Source: an uncultured Maribacter sp. (GTDB lineage: Bacteria; Bacteroidota; Bacteroidia; Flavobacteriales; Flavobacteriaceae). Taken from it: DNA of 64,000 nucleotides. The first letter of the stretch is position 1. Every line of letters begins with the position of its first letter. Below, one piece after another: positions 49,715-58,785 of the stretch. The notes beneath the pieces are model-generated. The model was not told the origin of the DNA. It saw only the letters and a program-made list of their open reading frames with translations, and searched no databases. The DNA lies in assembly GCA_947504045.1 (NCBI GenBank), contig CANNFY010000001.1, forward strand, positions 992,001 through 1,056,000, in the 5' to 3' direction. Position numbers and translations under genes: made by a program.

Positions 49715-51286
49715 GTGAAAAAGTATCTTAATCTTTTCGATTTTAAACAAAAAGTAGATTACAAAACAGAAATACTTTCTGGGTTAACAGTGGCCTTAGC
49801 ATTAGTGCCAGAGGCAATTGCCTTTGCACTTATTCCGGGTTTTTCTCCACTAACAGGGCTTTATGCTGCTTTTGTTTTAGCTTTAATTACTTCAATTTTT
49901 GGAGGTAGACCAGGAATGATTTCTGGTGCAACTGGAGCAGTAGCAGTTGTTTTTATTGGACTTATTTTAGAATTGAAAAGAAATTTTCCAGAAATAGACC
50001 CACAAACAATTCTTAATTATGTGTTTGCTACCGTAATAATTGCAGGAATTTTGCAAATTTTAGCAGGACTTTTACGACTAGGAAAGTTTATACGTTTAGT
50101 GCCACACCCAGTTATGTTTGGTTTTGTAAACGGGTTAGCTATAATTATTTTTATGGCTCAATTTCCTAATTTTTATCAGAAAGGAACAGATAGTCTTTTA
50201 CAAGGCAGCTCTATGTATATTATGCTAGGTTTAACTCTTTTAACTATGTTAATTATTTGGGGTTTACCTAAATTAACAAAAGCAGTGCCTTCTTCTTTAG
50301 TAGCAATAGTTGTAGTTTCAGCAATTGTTCTAGGTTTTGGAATAGATACGCTTACCGTGGCAGATACTATGAAAGAAGGAGAATCTATAAAAGGAGGTTT
50401 TCCTCCGTTATCTATTCCTAATATTCCTTTTACACTAGAATCTTTTAAAATTATTTTTCCTTACGCAGCTATTGTTGCAGGTGTTGGTTTAATAGAGAGC
50501 TTATTAACTTTAAATATTATTGATGAAATAACGGATACTAGAGGGAGTGGTAATAAAGAGTGTGTAGCACAAGGTACAGCAAATATTCTTTCTGGTTTTT
50601 TATCAGGCATGGGTGGTTGTGCAATGATCGGGCAAAGCTTAATTAATACGTCATCTGGAGCAAGAGCTCGTTTATCAGGAATTACAGCAGCTGTTATGCT
50701 TTTGGTATTTATAATGTTTGGTTCTAATTTAATAGAGCAATTACCAATGGCAGCATTAGTTGGTTTAATGTTTATGGTTGCAATAGGTACTTTTGAATGG
50801 GCAAGTTTTAAGACATTTAGAAAAATGCCAAATTCAGATGTTATAGTAATGGTTTTAGTTACCTTAATAACAGCAATTACTCATAATTTAGCAGTAGCAG
50901 TATTATTAGGGGTAATAATATCTGCATTGGCGTATTCTTGGGAAAATGCAAAGCGTATTAGAGCAAGAAAACATATAGATAATAATGGGGTAAAGCACTA
51001 TGAAATATTTGGACCATTATTTTTTGGATCTACTACTCTTTTTAACGAAAAGTTTGATGTGCAAGGTGATCCTAAAGAAATTATTATAGATTTTAAAGAT
51101 AGTAGAGTAGCAGATATGTCTGGTATAGAAGCTTTAAATAAGCTTACAGAACGTTACCATAAGGTGGGTAAAAAAGTACATTTAAGACATTTAAGTAAAG
51201 ATTGTATAAGGCTACTTAAAGATGCTGATGATATTATAGATGTTAATGTTTTAGAAGATCCTACTTATAAAGTAGTATCTAAATAA
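49715..51286 (+). CDS. SulP family inorganic anion transporter
   Basis: The third SulP protein of the window (523 aa). The N-terminal signature is VDYKTEILSGLTVALALVPE, with a PEAIAFALIPGFSPLTGLY stretch, about 11 hydrophobic segments, and a C-terminal STAS domain (about 420-520, with IDFKDSRVADMSGIEALNKL). The start is GTG at 49715; the nearby ATG at 49713 is out of frame. The substrate (sulfate, bicarbonate, other) is unknown. Unlike the other two, it stands alone and has no carbonic anhydrase next to it. Confidence 0.92.
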   Translation: MKKYLNLFDFKQKVDYKTEILSGLTVALALVPEAIAFALIPGFSPLTGLYAAFVLALITSIFGGRPGMISGATGAVAVVFIGLILELKRNFPEIDPQTILNYVFATVIIAGILQILAGLLRLGKFIRLVPHPVMFGFVNGLAIIIFMAQFPNFYQKGTDSLLQGSSMYIMLGLTLLTMLIIWGLPKLTKAVPSSLVAIVVVSAIVLGFGIDTLTVADTMKEGESIKGGFPPLSIPNIPFTLESFKIIFPYAAIVAGVGLIESLLTLNIIDEITDTRGSGNKECVAQGTANILSGFLSGMGGCAMIGQSLINTSSGARARLSGITAAVMLLVFIMFGSNLIEQLPMAALVGLMFMVAIGTFEWASFKTFRKMPNSDVIVMVLVTLITAITHNLAVAVLLGVIISALAYSWENAKRIRARKHIDNNGVKHYEIFGPLFFGSTTLFNEKFDVQGDPKEIIIDFKDSRVADMSGIEALNKLTERYHKVGKKVHLRHLSKDCIRLLKDADDIIDVNVLEDPTYKVVSK

Positions 51287-51303
51287 GTAATTATATATGA
51301 AGT

Positions 51304-51340
51304 AAAGAGCTACTAGAAATTTATTTCTAGTAGCTCTTTT
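51304..51340. terminator. Bidirectional terminator between the SulP and cytochrome c genes
   Basis: AAAGAGCTACTAGAAAT and its reverse complement ATTTCTAGTAGCTCTTT form a long perfect stem with A/T tails on both sides. The two genes converge on it. Confidence 0.9.
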
Positions 51341-51344
51341 TATT

Positions 51345-51827
51345 TTATAGTGTTCTTAAATATTCTAAAAGAGTTCTTGCATCTTGTTCGCTAAGGTTTT
51401 GATTAAGCATTCTAGCATTGCTATACTCTTCTAATAATGCTTTGGCAATTGGATCTTCTTTTAACATTTTGTCAGGGTTTAGCATCATATTCATTATCCA
51501 TTCAGGGCTTCTACGTTCTGTAACGCCCTTTAGTGCAGGCCCAATCATACGTTTATCTACCATATGGCAAGCTGTACATAATGCTGTAAATTTTTCTTCA
51601 CCTGCAGCAGCCATTTTTGCATCAATTTCTGCATTAAGTTCTATAGTAGAAATGGGGCCAACCCCTTTATTATTTAAATCTACAGAAACCTCTTTTGTTT
51701 TTGGAGTGGTAATTTTTGTTTCGGTTTTGGTTCTATTCATTTCAAAACCGCCTTTTTTTTCTTCTTTTTTTTCGCCACAGCTAATAAGTAAAACCCCTAG
51801 TGCTAAAATGGATGCTATTTTTTTCAT
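51345..51827 (-). CDS. Lipoprotein c-type cytochrome
   Basis: An outer-face c-type cytochrome (160 aa). Signal peptide with lipobox VLLISC (Cys17), a charged linker, then a single heme site CTACH (Cys84, Cys87, His88) and likely distal Met among M94/M112/M115. The overall layout (lipobox, Lys/Glu-rich linker, VGPISTIELNAEID segment, RRSPEWIMNMMLNP) resembles the small cytochromes that open nos (nitrous oxide reductase) clusters in Flavobacteriaceae; this resemblance is from memory and no nos gene is in the window. Transfers electrons in the periplasm. Confidence 0.88.
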   Translation of the reverse strand: MKKIASILALGVLLISCGEKKEEKKGGFEMNRTKTETKITTPKTKEVSVDLNNKGVGPISTIELNAEIDAKMAAAGEEKFTALCTACHMVDKRMIGPALKGVTERRSPEWIMNMMLNPDKMLKEDPIAKALLEEYSNARMLNQNLSEQDARTLLEYLRTL

Positions 51828-51867
51828 TATATATTTAATTTTCGCCTAAATATAATAAATACTAAAT

Positions 51868-52830
51868 CTAATTTGTTTCTGTAAAGAAATTTAAGGCTCT
51901 TTTTTCGGTATATGTAATATTTTTTAGTCCAGTGAAACCAACATGTCCTCCATAATTAGGAATTTCTAGGTTTATATAGGCACTTTTTTTTGCAATTTCT
52001 ATAGGATAACAGTTTTCTCCTAAGAAAGAATCATTTTTAGCGTTTATTATTAAGGTAGGAATAGAAATTTTTGGTAAAAATTGTAAGCTGTTACTTTTTT
52101 CATAATAATCTAGAGCATTGGTAAAGCCGTGTGCTTTACTAGTATAAAGGTTATCAAAATCTAGTAATGTTTTAATTGAATTTATATCGGCATCTAAAAT
52201 TTTTTGGGGAAACAATTTTTGTTTTGACTTTAATTTTTCGACCAAATGTTTTTTAAATCTTGCTGCATATAATATGTTTTTAAATTTTAGTAATTGTTCT
52301 AAAGAGTTATGTAAATCACATGGAACAGATATTGCAACAATTTTTTTTAACTGACTAGGAAGGTTCTTGTTTTCGCCAGCATATTTTAGAGCTAAATTTC
52401 CGCCAAGGCTAAACCCTTTAATATAGATTTCTGTATATTTTTTTGTTTCTAAAATGTGTTTAATTATGGTTTGTAGATCTTCAGTTGCACCAGAATGGTA
52501 AGAACGATATAAATTGTTTGTTTCTCCGCTGCAACCTCGTAAGTTTATAGAACAACAATCATAATCAGAAGCGTTAAAGAGTTTGGCGCTTCCTAAAATA
52601 TATGCTCTTTGAGCATTACCTTCTAACCCGTGAATTAAAATAATTACTTTTTTAGAAACCTTTTGTGCAAAACTCCAGTCTAAATCTATAAAATCTCCAT
52701 CTTCTAAAAGTATTCTTTCTCTTTCTTGGTGTACACCATTAACTTTTCTAAAAAGACCAGAATAAATAGTAGAAAAATGGTTGTTTTTAAATAATAAAGG
52801 AGGGTTGTATAAAGAGTGTATATTGGGCAT
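51868..52830 (-). CDS. YheT-like alpha/beta hydrolase
   Basis: A predicted hydrolase of the YheT/ABHD1-3 group (320 aa). Seen: HGLEGNAQRAYI (oxyanion region), the nucleophile elbow GFSLGGNLALK, an Asp motif near NAKNDSFLGENCYP, and the catalytic His in PNYGGHVGF. No signal peptide. Substrate unknown; related proteins act on lipids. Its ATG shares a base with the stop of the ACT-domain gene (TAATG), so the two are coupled. Confidence 0.88.
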   Translation of the reverse strand: MPNIHSLYNPPLLFKNNHFSTIYSGLFRKVNGVHQERERILLEDGDFIDLDWSFAQKVSKKVIILIHGLEGNAQRAYILGSAKLFNASDYDCCSINLRGCSGETNNLYRSYHSGATEDLQTIIKHILETKKYTEIYIKGFSLGGNLALKYAGENKNLPSQLKKIVAISVPCDLHNSLEQLLKFKNILYAARFKKHLVEKLKSKQKLFPQKILDADINSIKTLLDFDNLYTSKAHGFTNALDYYEKSNSLQFLPKISIPTLIINAKNDSFLGENCYPIEIAKKSAYINLEIPNYGGHVGFTGLKNITYTEKRALNFFTETN

Positions 52831-53234
52831 TATGTGTTTTTACTCTTAGAAAGGTTTAAAAGTACACTAATTGCTTTTTGGGCATTTTTAGTATCTACAA
52901 AAATATGATCATGGTAATAACCAGCAACTACATTACAGCTTATATTATTTTTAGCTAGTTCAGAAGAAAATAATGCGGTAAGGCCTACTGCTTCTAAGGA
53001 TGAATGTACCGTTAATGTAATCCATGAAGCAACGTAATTATAGGTAAGGCCTAATGTGTCTGCCTTTTTTTGTTCTATAATTATTGTGGTTCCTTCTTTT
53101 TCTTTAAACTCGCAAATAGTATCTTCTCTTGGTACTAAACTAGCAGTAGAAGTAGTGCAAAACACATAAGTACCTTTGTTAAGTTTAGGAGTCATTTTTT
53201 GTATTAACTCCGTTAAATTTTTTTCTCCAGACAT
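52830..53234 (-). CDS. ACT-domain protein
   Basis: A small (134-residue) cytoplasmic protein of the ACT-domain group, with a DUF2241-like N-terminus (MSGEKNLTELIQKMTPKL) and a C-terminal ACT_7-type ligand-binding fold (HSSLEAVGLTALFSSELAKN). Members are thought to bind amino acids or other small ligands. Overlaps the hydrolase gene by the TAATG junction and follows the nitronate monooxygenase-like gene by 1 bp, so all three form one operon. Confidence 0.88.
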   Translation of the reverse strand: MSGEKNLTELIQKMTPKLNKGTYVFCTTSTASLVPREDTICEFKEKEGTTIIIEQKKADTLGLTYNYVASWITLTVHSSLEAVGLTALFSSELAKNNISCNVVAGYYHDHIFVDTKNAQKAISVLLNLSKSKNT

Positions 53235-53235
53235 T

Positions 53236-54210
53236 TTATTTAGGATAAATTTCTAAATATTTTGTTTGCTCTTCTATAGCAGATTTAAATTCTGTTTTTA
53301 AAGTAGAAACTAGTTTAGATACTGTAGTAGTATTTTCTATGTTAGCAACACCTTGTCCTGCAGACCAAATTGTTTTCCAAGCTTTAGCTTCAGTATCTAA
53401 TTCTTTTCCAAAGTCTATTTTAGTATCCTTTTTTAAATCTTCTTCTGTAATGCCAGCAGCTTTTAAACTTGCGCCTAAAAAGTTAGCATGTACACCAGAA
53501 ATAGATGCGGTATAAACTACATCACTAGCGCTAGCTTCAATAATCATTTTTCTATATGCATCAGTAGCTTTACTTTCTGTTGTATTTATAAAACGAGTTC
53601 CCATATAAGCTAAATGGGCTCCCATTTGTAAAGCAGATGCAATATCTCTTCCGGTAGTTATACAACCAGAAAGAAGAATTGTTTTATTAAAAAATTGCTT
53701 TATTTCAGAAACTAATGTCATTGGGTTTATAGTTCCGCCATGTCCGCCAGCCCCAGCAGCAACTAAAATTAAACCATCTACACCGGCTCCTGCTGCTTTT
53801 TTAGCGTGTCTTTTTTTAATTACATCATGAAAAACTAACCCGCCGTAGCTATGAATAGCATTTACTACTTGTGTAACTGCACCTAAAGAGGTAATTACTA
53901 ATGGAACTTTATGTTTAATACATAATTTTATATCTGCCTCTAATCTAGGGTTAGTTGGGTGTACTATAAGATTAACACCAAAAGGAGCTGCTTTTTTACC
54001 TGTTTCTTTTTCAAAGGTTTCTAGCGTTGTTTTTATTTCTATAAGCCATTCTTCAAAACCTTCGCTGGTACGTTGGTTAAGAGCAGGAAAAGTGCCCACA
54101 ATTCCATTTTTACAACATTCAATTACTAATTGCGGACCAGAAATTAAAAACATTGGAGCAGCAACAGCTGGTAAAGAAAGTTCGTTAATAAAAGAAGGTG
54201 TAGAAATCAT
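53236..54210 (-). CDS. Nitronate monooxygenase-family flavoprotein
   Basis: An FMN-dependent TIM-barrel oxidoreductase of the 2-nitropropane dioxygenase/nitronate monooxygenase family (324 aa). Seen: PAVAAPMFLISGPQ at the start, the phosphate-binding segments LVAAGAGGHGG and LSGCITTGRDIASALQMGA, and YMGTRFINTTES. Catalytic details do not settle the substrate. First gene of a three-gene operon with the ACT and YheT proteins. Divergent from the thioesterase gene. Confidence 0.88.
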   Translation of the reverse strand: MISTPSFINELSLPAVAAPMFLISGPQLVIECCKNGIVGTFPALNQRTSEGFEEWLIEIKTTLETFEKETGKKAAPFGVNLIVHPTNPRLEADIKLCIKHKVPLVITSLGAVTQVVNAIHSYGGLVFHDVIKKRHAKKAAGAGVDGLILVAAGAGGHGGTINPMTLVSEIKQFFNKTILLSGCITTGRDIASALQMGAHLAYMGTRFINTTESKATDAYRKMIIEASASDVVYTASISGVHANFLGASLKAAGITEEDLKKDTKIDFGKELDTEAKAWKTIWSAGQGVANIENTTTVSKLVSTLKTEFKSAIEEQTKYLEIYPK

Positions 54211-54303
54211 AAGTGTTTGCTTTATAGTTAACTATTAAATTTAAGAATATTTTTTTCTTAAAAAGTTCCTTGTTCTTCAAAACTATGTTATTTTTATGAA
54301 GTA

Positions 54304-54317
54304 TTATGCATGCATAA
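54304..54317 (+). promoter_or_regulatory. 14-bp perfect palindrome before the thioesterase gene
   Basis: TTATGCATGCATAA is its own reverse complement. It lies 12 bp before the ATG at 54330, in the divergent interval with the nitronate monooxygenase gene, so it may be an operator; there is no T-run. Confidence 0.35.
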
Positions 54318-54329
54318 CAAAAAAATATT

Positions 54330-54806
54330 ATGTATTTAAAAGATTTTGAAATTCGTTGGAGTGATGTTGATGCTAATAGACATTTAGCAAATTCAGCATA
54401 TTTAAACTTTATGAGTCATACTAGAATGGCTTTTTTAATAGAACTAGGGTTTACGCACCAAACTATGGCAGAACAAAATATTGGCCCTGTAATTTTCTAT
54501 GAGCATATATATTATTTTAAAGAAGTGTTTCCTGGAAAACCTATAAAAGTATCTATGGAAGTTGTTGGAATGAGTGAAGACGGTAAGTTTTTTGAATTTC
54601 ACCATAATTTCTACGATTACAAAGGAAGAAATTTTGCAAGTTGCGAAATGATGGGTGCTTGGGTAGATTTAAAAACTAGGGCGTTAACTGGGTTACATAA
54701 CAATTTTTTAAATGTTTTTAATAAGGTAGATAAGCCTGATAATTTTAGAGTTCTTACTAAAGAGGACACAAGAAAATTTGCAAAAATACCTAAGAACTTG
54801 GTTTAG
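54330..54806 (+). CDS. Hotdog-fold acyl-CoA thioesterase
   Basis: A cytoplasmic 4-hydroxybenzoyl-CoA-type thioesterase (158 aa). Seen: the family signature IRWSDVDANRHLANSAYLNF (Asp near position 12-15 is catalytic in the family), then a long central helix and C-terminal strands (FFEFHHNFYDYKGR). Hydrolyses acyl-CoA or acyl-ACP; the chain length is unknown. The last 17 bases overlap the 3' end of the convergent EamA gene. Confidence 0.9.
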   Translation: MYLKDFEIRWSDVDANRHLANSAYLNFMSHTRMAFLIELGFTHQTMAEQNIGPVIFYEHIYYFKEVFPGKPIKVSMEVVGMSEDGKFFEFHHNFYDYKGRNFASCEMMGAWVDLKTRALTGLHNNFLNVFNKVDKPDNFRVLTKEDTRKFAKIPKNLV

Positions 54807-55683
54807 GTTTTTTACTTGCTAGGTACACACCAAACATTATTAAAAACATAGCTATAATTTTAACCGAATTTAAACTGTCTTTACCCATCATAAGTGCAAA
54901 AAGAACACCTATTATAGGTTGTAAATAACTAAAAGAACTAACCGTAGATGCTTTTAAGTTTTTAAGAGCATAAATGTTGAAAAGGTAGGTTAAAAACGTA
55001 GTACATATAATTACGTAAGCAATGGCTCCTAAAGCATCTAATGGCATAGTTTTCCATTGTATTTCTTGGTATTCAGAAAAGGTTATAGGAAAACTTATAA
55101 TTGCTCCAATAGTAAAAAGCCACTTCATTAATGTAAAAGGGTGGTAACTTTCTACTAATTTTTTTACAAAAATAAGATAGGCGCCAAAACAAAGCGAGTT
55201 AACAATAAATAAAGAGTTACCTAAAGGAATATTTGGAGCATTTTGGCTTACTTCTGCCTTAAATAATATTAGTGTTAGAGCGCCTATAAAGCCTAAAATA
55301 ATACCAATAACTCTACGTAAGGTTATTTTTTCTTTTATAAAAATTGCAGATAGTATTACTACAAAAATAGGGGTTAAAATAATTAATACAGAACTGTTTA
55401 TTGGTGTAGATAAAGACAATCCTTTAAAAAAAGATAACATATTTATTACCATGCCAAGAACAGCACAAAGTAGCACTCTTCCCCAGTCTTTCTTTTTAAT
55501 TTTTTCTTTTGGAACAAAAAATGAAATACACCAAAATAAAGTAGCGGCACCAACTAAACGTAGCATAATAAAACCAAAAGGTTTAACATAGGTTGGCATT
55601 ACTCCTTTTGCAATAGTATGGTTCATACCATAAATTGTAGTAGCACCAATTGCGGCTAATATGGCTATTGTTCTTTGGTTCAA
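54790..55683 (-). CDS. EamA family transporter
   Basis: An inner-membrane DMT-superfamily permease (297 aa) with about ten hydrophobic segments, two EamA repeats (for example FFVPKEKIKK between) and a C-terminal KKPKP tail. Members export amino acids, metabolites or drugs; the substrate is unknown. The start is TTG at 55683, overlapping the ArsC/Spx stop by four bases (TTGA); the next in-frame Met (residue 20) would remove the first membrane segment, so the TTG is favoured. Confidence 0.88.
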   Translation of the reverse strand: MNQRTIAILAAIGATTIYGMNHTIAKGVMPTYVKPFGFIMLRLVGAATLFWCISFFVPKEKIKKKDWGRVLLCAVLGMVINMLSFFKGLSLSTPINSSVLIILTPIFVVILSAIFIKEKITLRRVIGIILGFIGALTLILFKAEVSQNAPNIPLGNSLFIVNSLCFGAYLIFVKKLVESYHPFTLMKWLFTIGAIISFPITFSEYQEIQWKTMPLDALGAIAYVIICTTFLTYLFNIYALKNLKASTVSSFSYLQPIIGVLFALMMGKDSLNSVKIIAMFLIMFGVYLASKKPKPSS

Positions 55684-56033
55684 GAGTGTATATTTTGTTT
55701 AGCAGCTTCTACTGTTTTTTTGCTATTACCAATAAATATTTGATTATTATTAAGTATTACGGGTCTTTTTAAAAAGGTATAATGTTCTAAAATAAGGTCT
55801 TTATAATCACTCTCTTCAAGTGTTTTTTCTTTAAGTTTTCTTTCTTTATATAGTCTAGCACGTTTACTAAAAAGAGCTTCATAAGAACCTGCCAAATTAT
55901 GCATTTCTACTATTTGGCTTTCAGTAATAGAATTTGTCTTAATATCTTGTAATATAAAACCCTCCAAAGGTTCTAATTCTTTAAGTATTCTTTGGCAAGT
56001 GTTACAGGTGCTTAAATGGTATATTTTTTTCAT
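55680..56033 (-). CDS. ArsC/Spx family protein
   Basis: A small thioredoxin-fold protein (117 aa) with the N-terminal CxxC at Cys10-Cys13 (STCNTCQR) and the RPVILNN motif near the C-terminus. This is the arsenate reductase (ArsC)/Spx/MgsR superfamily; no arsenic-resistance genes are nearby, so a redox or regulatory role is as likely. A longer frame begins 18 codons earlier but the ATG at 56033 (MKKIYHLSTC) matches the family start. Its stop overlaps the EamA start. Confidence 0.87.
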   Translation of the reverse strand: MKKIYHLSTCNTCQRILKELEPLEGFILQDIKTNSITESQIVEMHNLAGSYEALFSKRARLYKERKLKEKTLEESDYKDLILEHYTFLKRPVILNNNQIFIGNSKKTVEAAKQNIHS

Positions 56034-56153
56034 TAGAAAACTTACTTTTTTAACTTTTAGGAGATATTTAAGATACAAAGAAACCATAATAAAAGGGAAA
56101 GTTCTATTTTTGGCACCATAAATTTATTAGGTATACTTTTAAGAATAAATACA

Positions 56154-56612
56154 ATGGAGAAGCTTTTTGATATTACATTAAAAAATAGAAATATTTTACA
56201 CCATATTATAACAAACACCCCTAAAAGTAAACTAGTTAAAATTCCAGAGGGCTTTAATAATAATTTATGGTGGAATATTGCACATGTAGTAGTTACACAA
56301 CAATTATTAGTATATAAAATGAGTAATTTACCCATGAAAATGGAAGATACTCTTATTAATAAATTTAAAAAAGGCACTAAGCCAGATGGTACTGCTACAG
56401 ATAGTGATATTGAAACAATAACAAACCTTTTATTAACAACCGTTAGTTCTTTAAAAGAAGATTATAGTAAAGGTATATTTAAAGAGTTTAATTCCTATAC
56501 AACATCTGCTAATGTTACATTAAACACAGTAGAAGATGCTATTGCGTTTAATGTTTTTCATGAAGGGTTACATTTAGGTACAATTAAAGCTTTACAAAAA
56601 GTATTAGAATAG
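56154..56612 (+). CDS. DinB superfamily protein
   Basis: A four-helix-bundle protein of the DinB/YfiT superfamily (152 aa), usually metal-binding. Three His residues at typical places are visible: WWNIAHVV (His near residue 42), HEGLHLG near the C-terminus (two His). Related proteins include thiol transferases such as bacillithiol S-transferases, but the cofactor here is unknown. Not related to the polymerase of the same name. It converges on the DUF3298 gene with a 5-bp gap. Confidence 0.87.
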   Translation: MEKLFDITLKNRNILHHIITNTPKSKLVKIPEGFNNNLWWNIAHVVVTQQLLVYKMSNLPMKMEDTLINKFKKGTKPDGTATDSDIETITNLLLTTVSSLKEDYSKGIFKEFNSYTTSANVTLNTVEDAIAFNVFHEGLHLGTIKALQKVLE

Positions 56613-56617
56613 GAATG

Positions 56618-57358
56618 TTACTTAACCTTAAAAGCTAAGTACTTTTTAGCTTCATTAAAAGGTATGTTAAGTTCTATAGGCCCTTCGGCAAATGTAGAAA
56701 CCTCGTATTGGTTATATATAAGCTGAAGCCCTTTTTCTGTATATCCTATATTTTCTGGCAGGTTAAAAGTATCGTTTTCAAACATAAAGCCAGTAGCATT
56801 AATTGGGCTGTTTTGAGGTATGTTTTCTTGAATTCTAAACTTAGTTTCAGCAAATTTTTCAAAATTAAAATCGGTATTAAAAAGCTGCCAATTTTCTATT
56901 TCTTCCCCAGTTTTCTTATTAAAGTTTAAATATTTTTTTACAGAATAACCATGGGCACCACCAGTAAAAATATAAGAATCTAGAGCAATGGTTAGTATAG
57001 TTTTATCTTCATATAAAATTTCGCCATTAATAATAGCTTCCCATTTGGTAGATTCTTCTGGAAATTTATCTTTTAATTGGTTAAATGCTTTGTTAAAAGA
57101 TGAAACGGCTGTTTTTATAGAATTTATGTTGGTGGTATCATCAAAATTTAAAAGTGTAATAATTTCTTCTTTTAGGGCATTATTTATACTGTTTCCAATA
57201 GCATTTTTATCAATAGCTTTTGGAATATCAATAGTTATTACCGGACAAGTATTACATTTGTTCTCTTCAATTTTTAGAGTTTCAAAAGCTAGTAAAGTTT
57301 CGTTTTTACAACTAGTACAAGTAATTAAAACAAAAAGAATTGTATAAATATATTTCAT
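56618..57358 (-). CDS. DUF3298/DUF4163-type lipoprotein
   Basis: A secreted lipoprotein (246 aa) with signal peptide and lipobox ITCTSC (Cys17). The C-terminal part (about 115-240) has the DUF3298 pattern (FTGGAHGYSVKKYLNFNKKTGEEI) and the N-terminal part resembles DUF4163 (FETLKIEENKCNTCPVITIDIPKA). Function unknown; the RsiV-like architecture in Firmicutes binds lysozyme, which cannot be inferred here. Confidence 0.85.
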   Translation of the reverse strand: MKYIYTILFVLITCTSCKNETLLAFETLKIEENKCNTCPVITIDIPKAIDKNAIGNSINNALKEEIITLLNFDDTTNINSIKTAVSSFNKAFNQLKDKFPEESTKWEAIINGEILYEDKTILTIALDSYIFTGGAHGYSVKKYLNFNKKTGEEIENWQLFNTDFNFEKFAETKFRIQENIPQNSPINATGFMFENDTFNLPENIGYTEKGLQLIYNQYEVSTFAEGPIELNIPFNEAKKYLAFKVK

Positions 57359-57479
57359 GAGCAGAGTAATTATCTAATAAGTAACAAAAATACAGTTTCA
57401 TAATAATCTTCAAAGAGAATACTGTAAATTTAAATGTTACTTACAGTACATATAGAAAAGCAAGAACTAATCTTATTTT

Positions 57480-58634
57480 ATGACCAATAAATCTTTAAAA
57501 TTTAATAGTAAAACTATACATGGAGGACAGCAATTAGAAAAAGGATATGGAGCTGTAATGCCACCAATTTATCAAACTTCAACATTTGCACAAATTACTC
57601 CTGGTGAGCATAAAGGCTATGCTTATGGTAGAAGTGGAAACCCAACACGTACAGCTTTAGAAAATTCTTTAGCAAGTATAGAAAACGGAAAATTTGGTAT
57701 GGCTTTTGGCAGCGGCATTGCTGCTATAGATGCTATTATGAAATTGTTAAGCCCCGGAGATGAAGTGATATCTAATAATGATTTATATGGCGGAAGTTAT
57801 AGGTTGTTTACACAGATTTATGAAAAATACGGACTTGTTTTTCGTTTTGTTGATATGAACAATGCAAAAACAGTTGAGGAGCATATAACCAATAAAACAA
57901 AACTTATATGGTTAGAAACCCCAACAAATCCGATGTTAAATATTATAGATATTAAAGCAATAACAAAATTAGCTGCTAATCGTAATTTGTTAGTTGCAGT
58001 AGACAATACTTTTGCATCGCCTTATTTACAAAGGCCATTAGATTTAGGAGCAGATATTGTAATGCATTCTGCAACAAAATATTTAGGAGGCCATAGTGAT
58101 ACTGTTGTTGGTGGTATTGTAGTAAAAGATGAAGAGTTAGCAAATAAACTATATTTTATACAAAATGCAAGTGGTGCAATATGCGGCCCTATGGATAGTT
58201 TTTTAGTTCTTAGAGGAATTAAAACATTGCACGTAAGAATGCAACGCCATTGCGAAAACGGAAGAGTTATTGCAGAATATTTAAATCAGCACCCTAAAGT
58301 AGATAAGGTTTATTGGCCTGGTTTTGAAGATCACCCTAATTATGCTATTGCAAAAAAGCAAATGAAGGATTTTGGAGCAATGTTATCTTTTGTTCCTAAG
58401 GCATCTAATTATAACGATGCATTAAATTGTATAAAAAAACTTTCGCTTTTTACTTTAGCAGAATCTCTTGGAGGAGTAGAAAGTTTAGTTGGCCACCCTG
58501 CAAGTATGTCTCATGGGGGCATGCCCAGAGAGGAACGCCTTAAAATAGGAATAGTAGATTCTTTAATAAGAATAAGCGTTGGAATAGAGGATGCGCAAGA
58601 TTTGATAAAAGATTTAGAGTATGCTTTACAGTAA
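57480..58634 (+). CDS. Trans-sulfuration enzyme (cystathionine gamma-synthase/lyase family)
   Basis: A PLP-dependent enzyme of Cys/Met metabolism (384 aa). Seen: the PLP Lys200 in HSATKYLGGHSD, LETPTNPMLNIIDIKAI, YAYGRSGNPTR and GMAFGSGIAA. It belongs to the group of cystathionine gamma-synthase, gamma-lyase, beta-lyase and methionine gamma-lyase. The exact reaction cannot be fixed by sequence alone; SLGGVESLVGHPASMSHGGM fits cystathionine gamma-lyase or -synthase. No met or cys genes are adjacent. Start ATG follows an AT-rich interval. Confidence 0.9.
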   Translation: MTNKSLKFNSKTIHGGQQLEKGYGAVMPPIYQTSTFAQITPGEHKGYAYGRSGNPTRTALENSLASIENGKFGMAFGSGIAAIDAIMKLLSPGDEVISNNDLYGGSYRLFTQIYEKYGLVFRFVDMNNAKTVEEHITNKTKLIWLETPTNPMLNIIDIKAITKLAANRNLLVAVDNTFASPYLQRPLDLGADIVMHSATKYLGGHSDTVVGGIVVKDEELANKLYFIQNASGAICGPMDSFLVLRGIKTLHVRMQRHCENGRVIAEYLNQHPKVDKVYWPGFEDHPNYAIAKKQMKDFGAMLSFVPKASNYNDALNCIKKLSLFTLAESLGGVESLVGHPASMSHGGMPREERLKIGIVDSLIRISVGIEDAQDLIKDLEYALQ

Positions 58635-58785
58635 TTTAGTACTATTTATAGGTTAAATATAACAAGTAAGAAATTACTTTCAAAAATGATTTTATGATAA
58701 TTTTACTAAAAAAAATAGCAATATAATTGTAGTAATGTTATAATTTCGTCGTTATATTTCTAAATTGTTAAATTAAATTAGTTTT

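Noticed and set aside
55680-56033. Arsenic resistance operon
   Set aside because: Only an ArsC/Spx-type protein is present; no arsR, arsB or acr3 is nearby, and Spx-type roles are equally likely.
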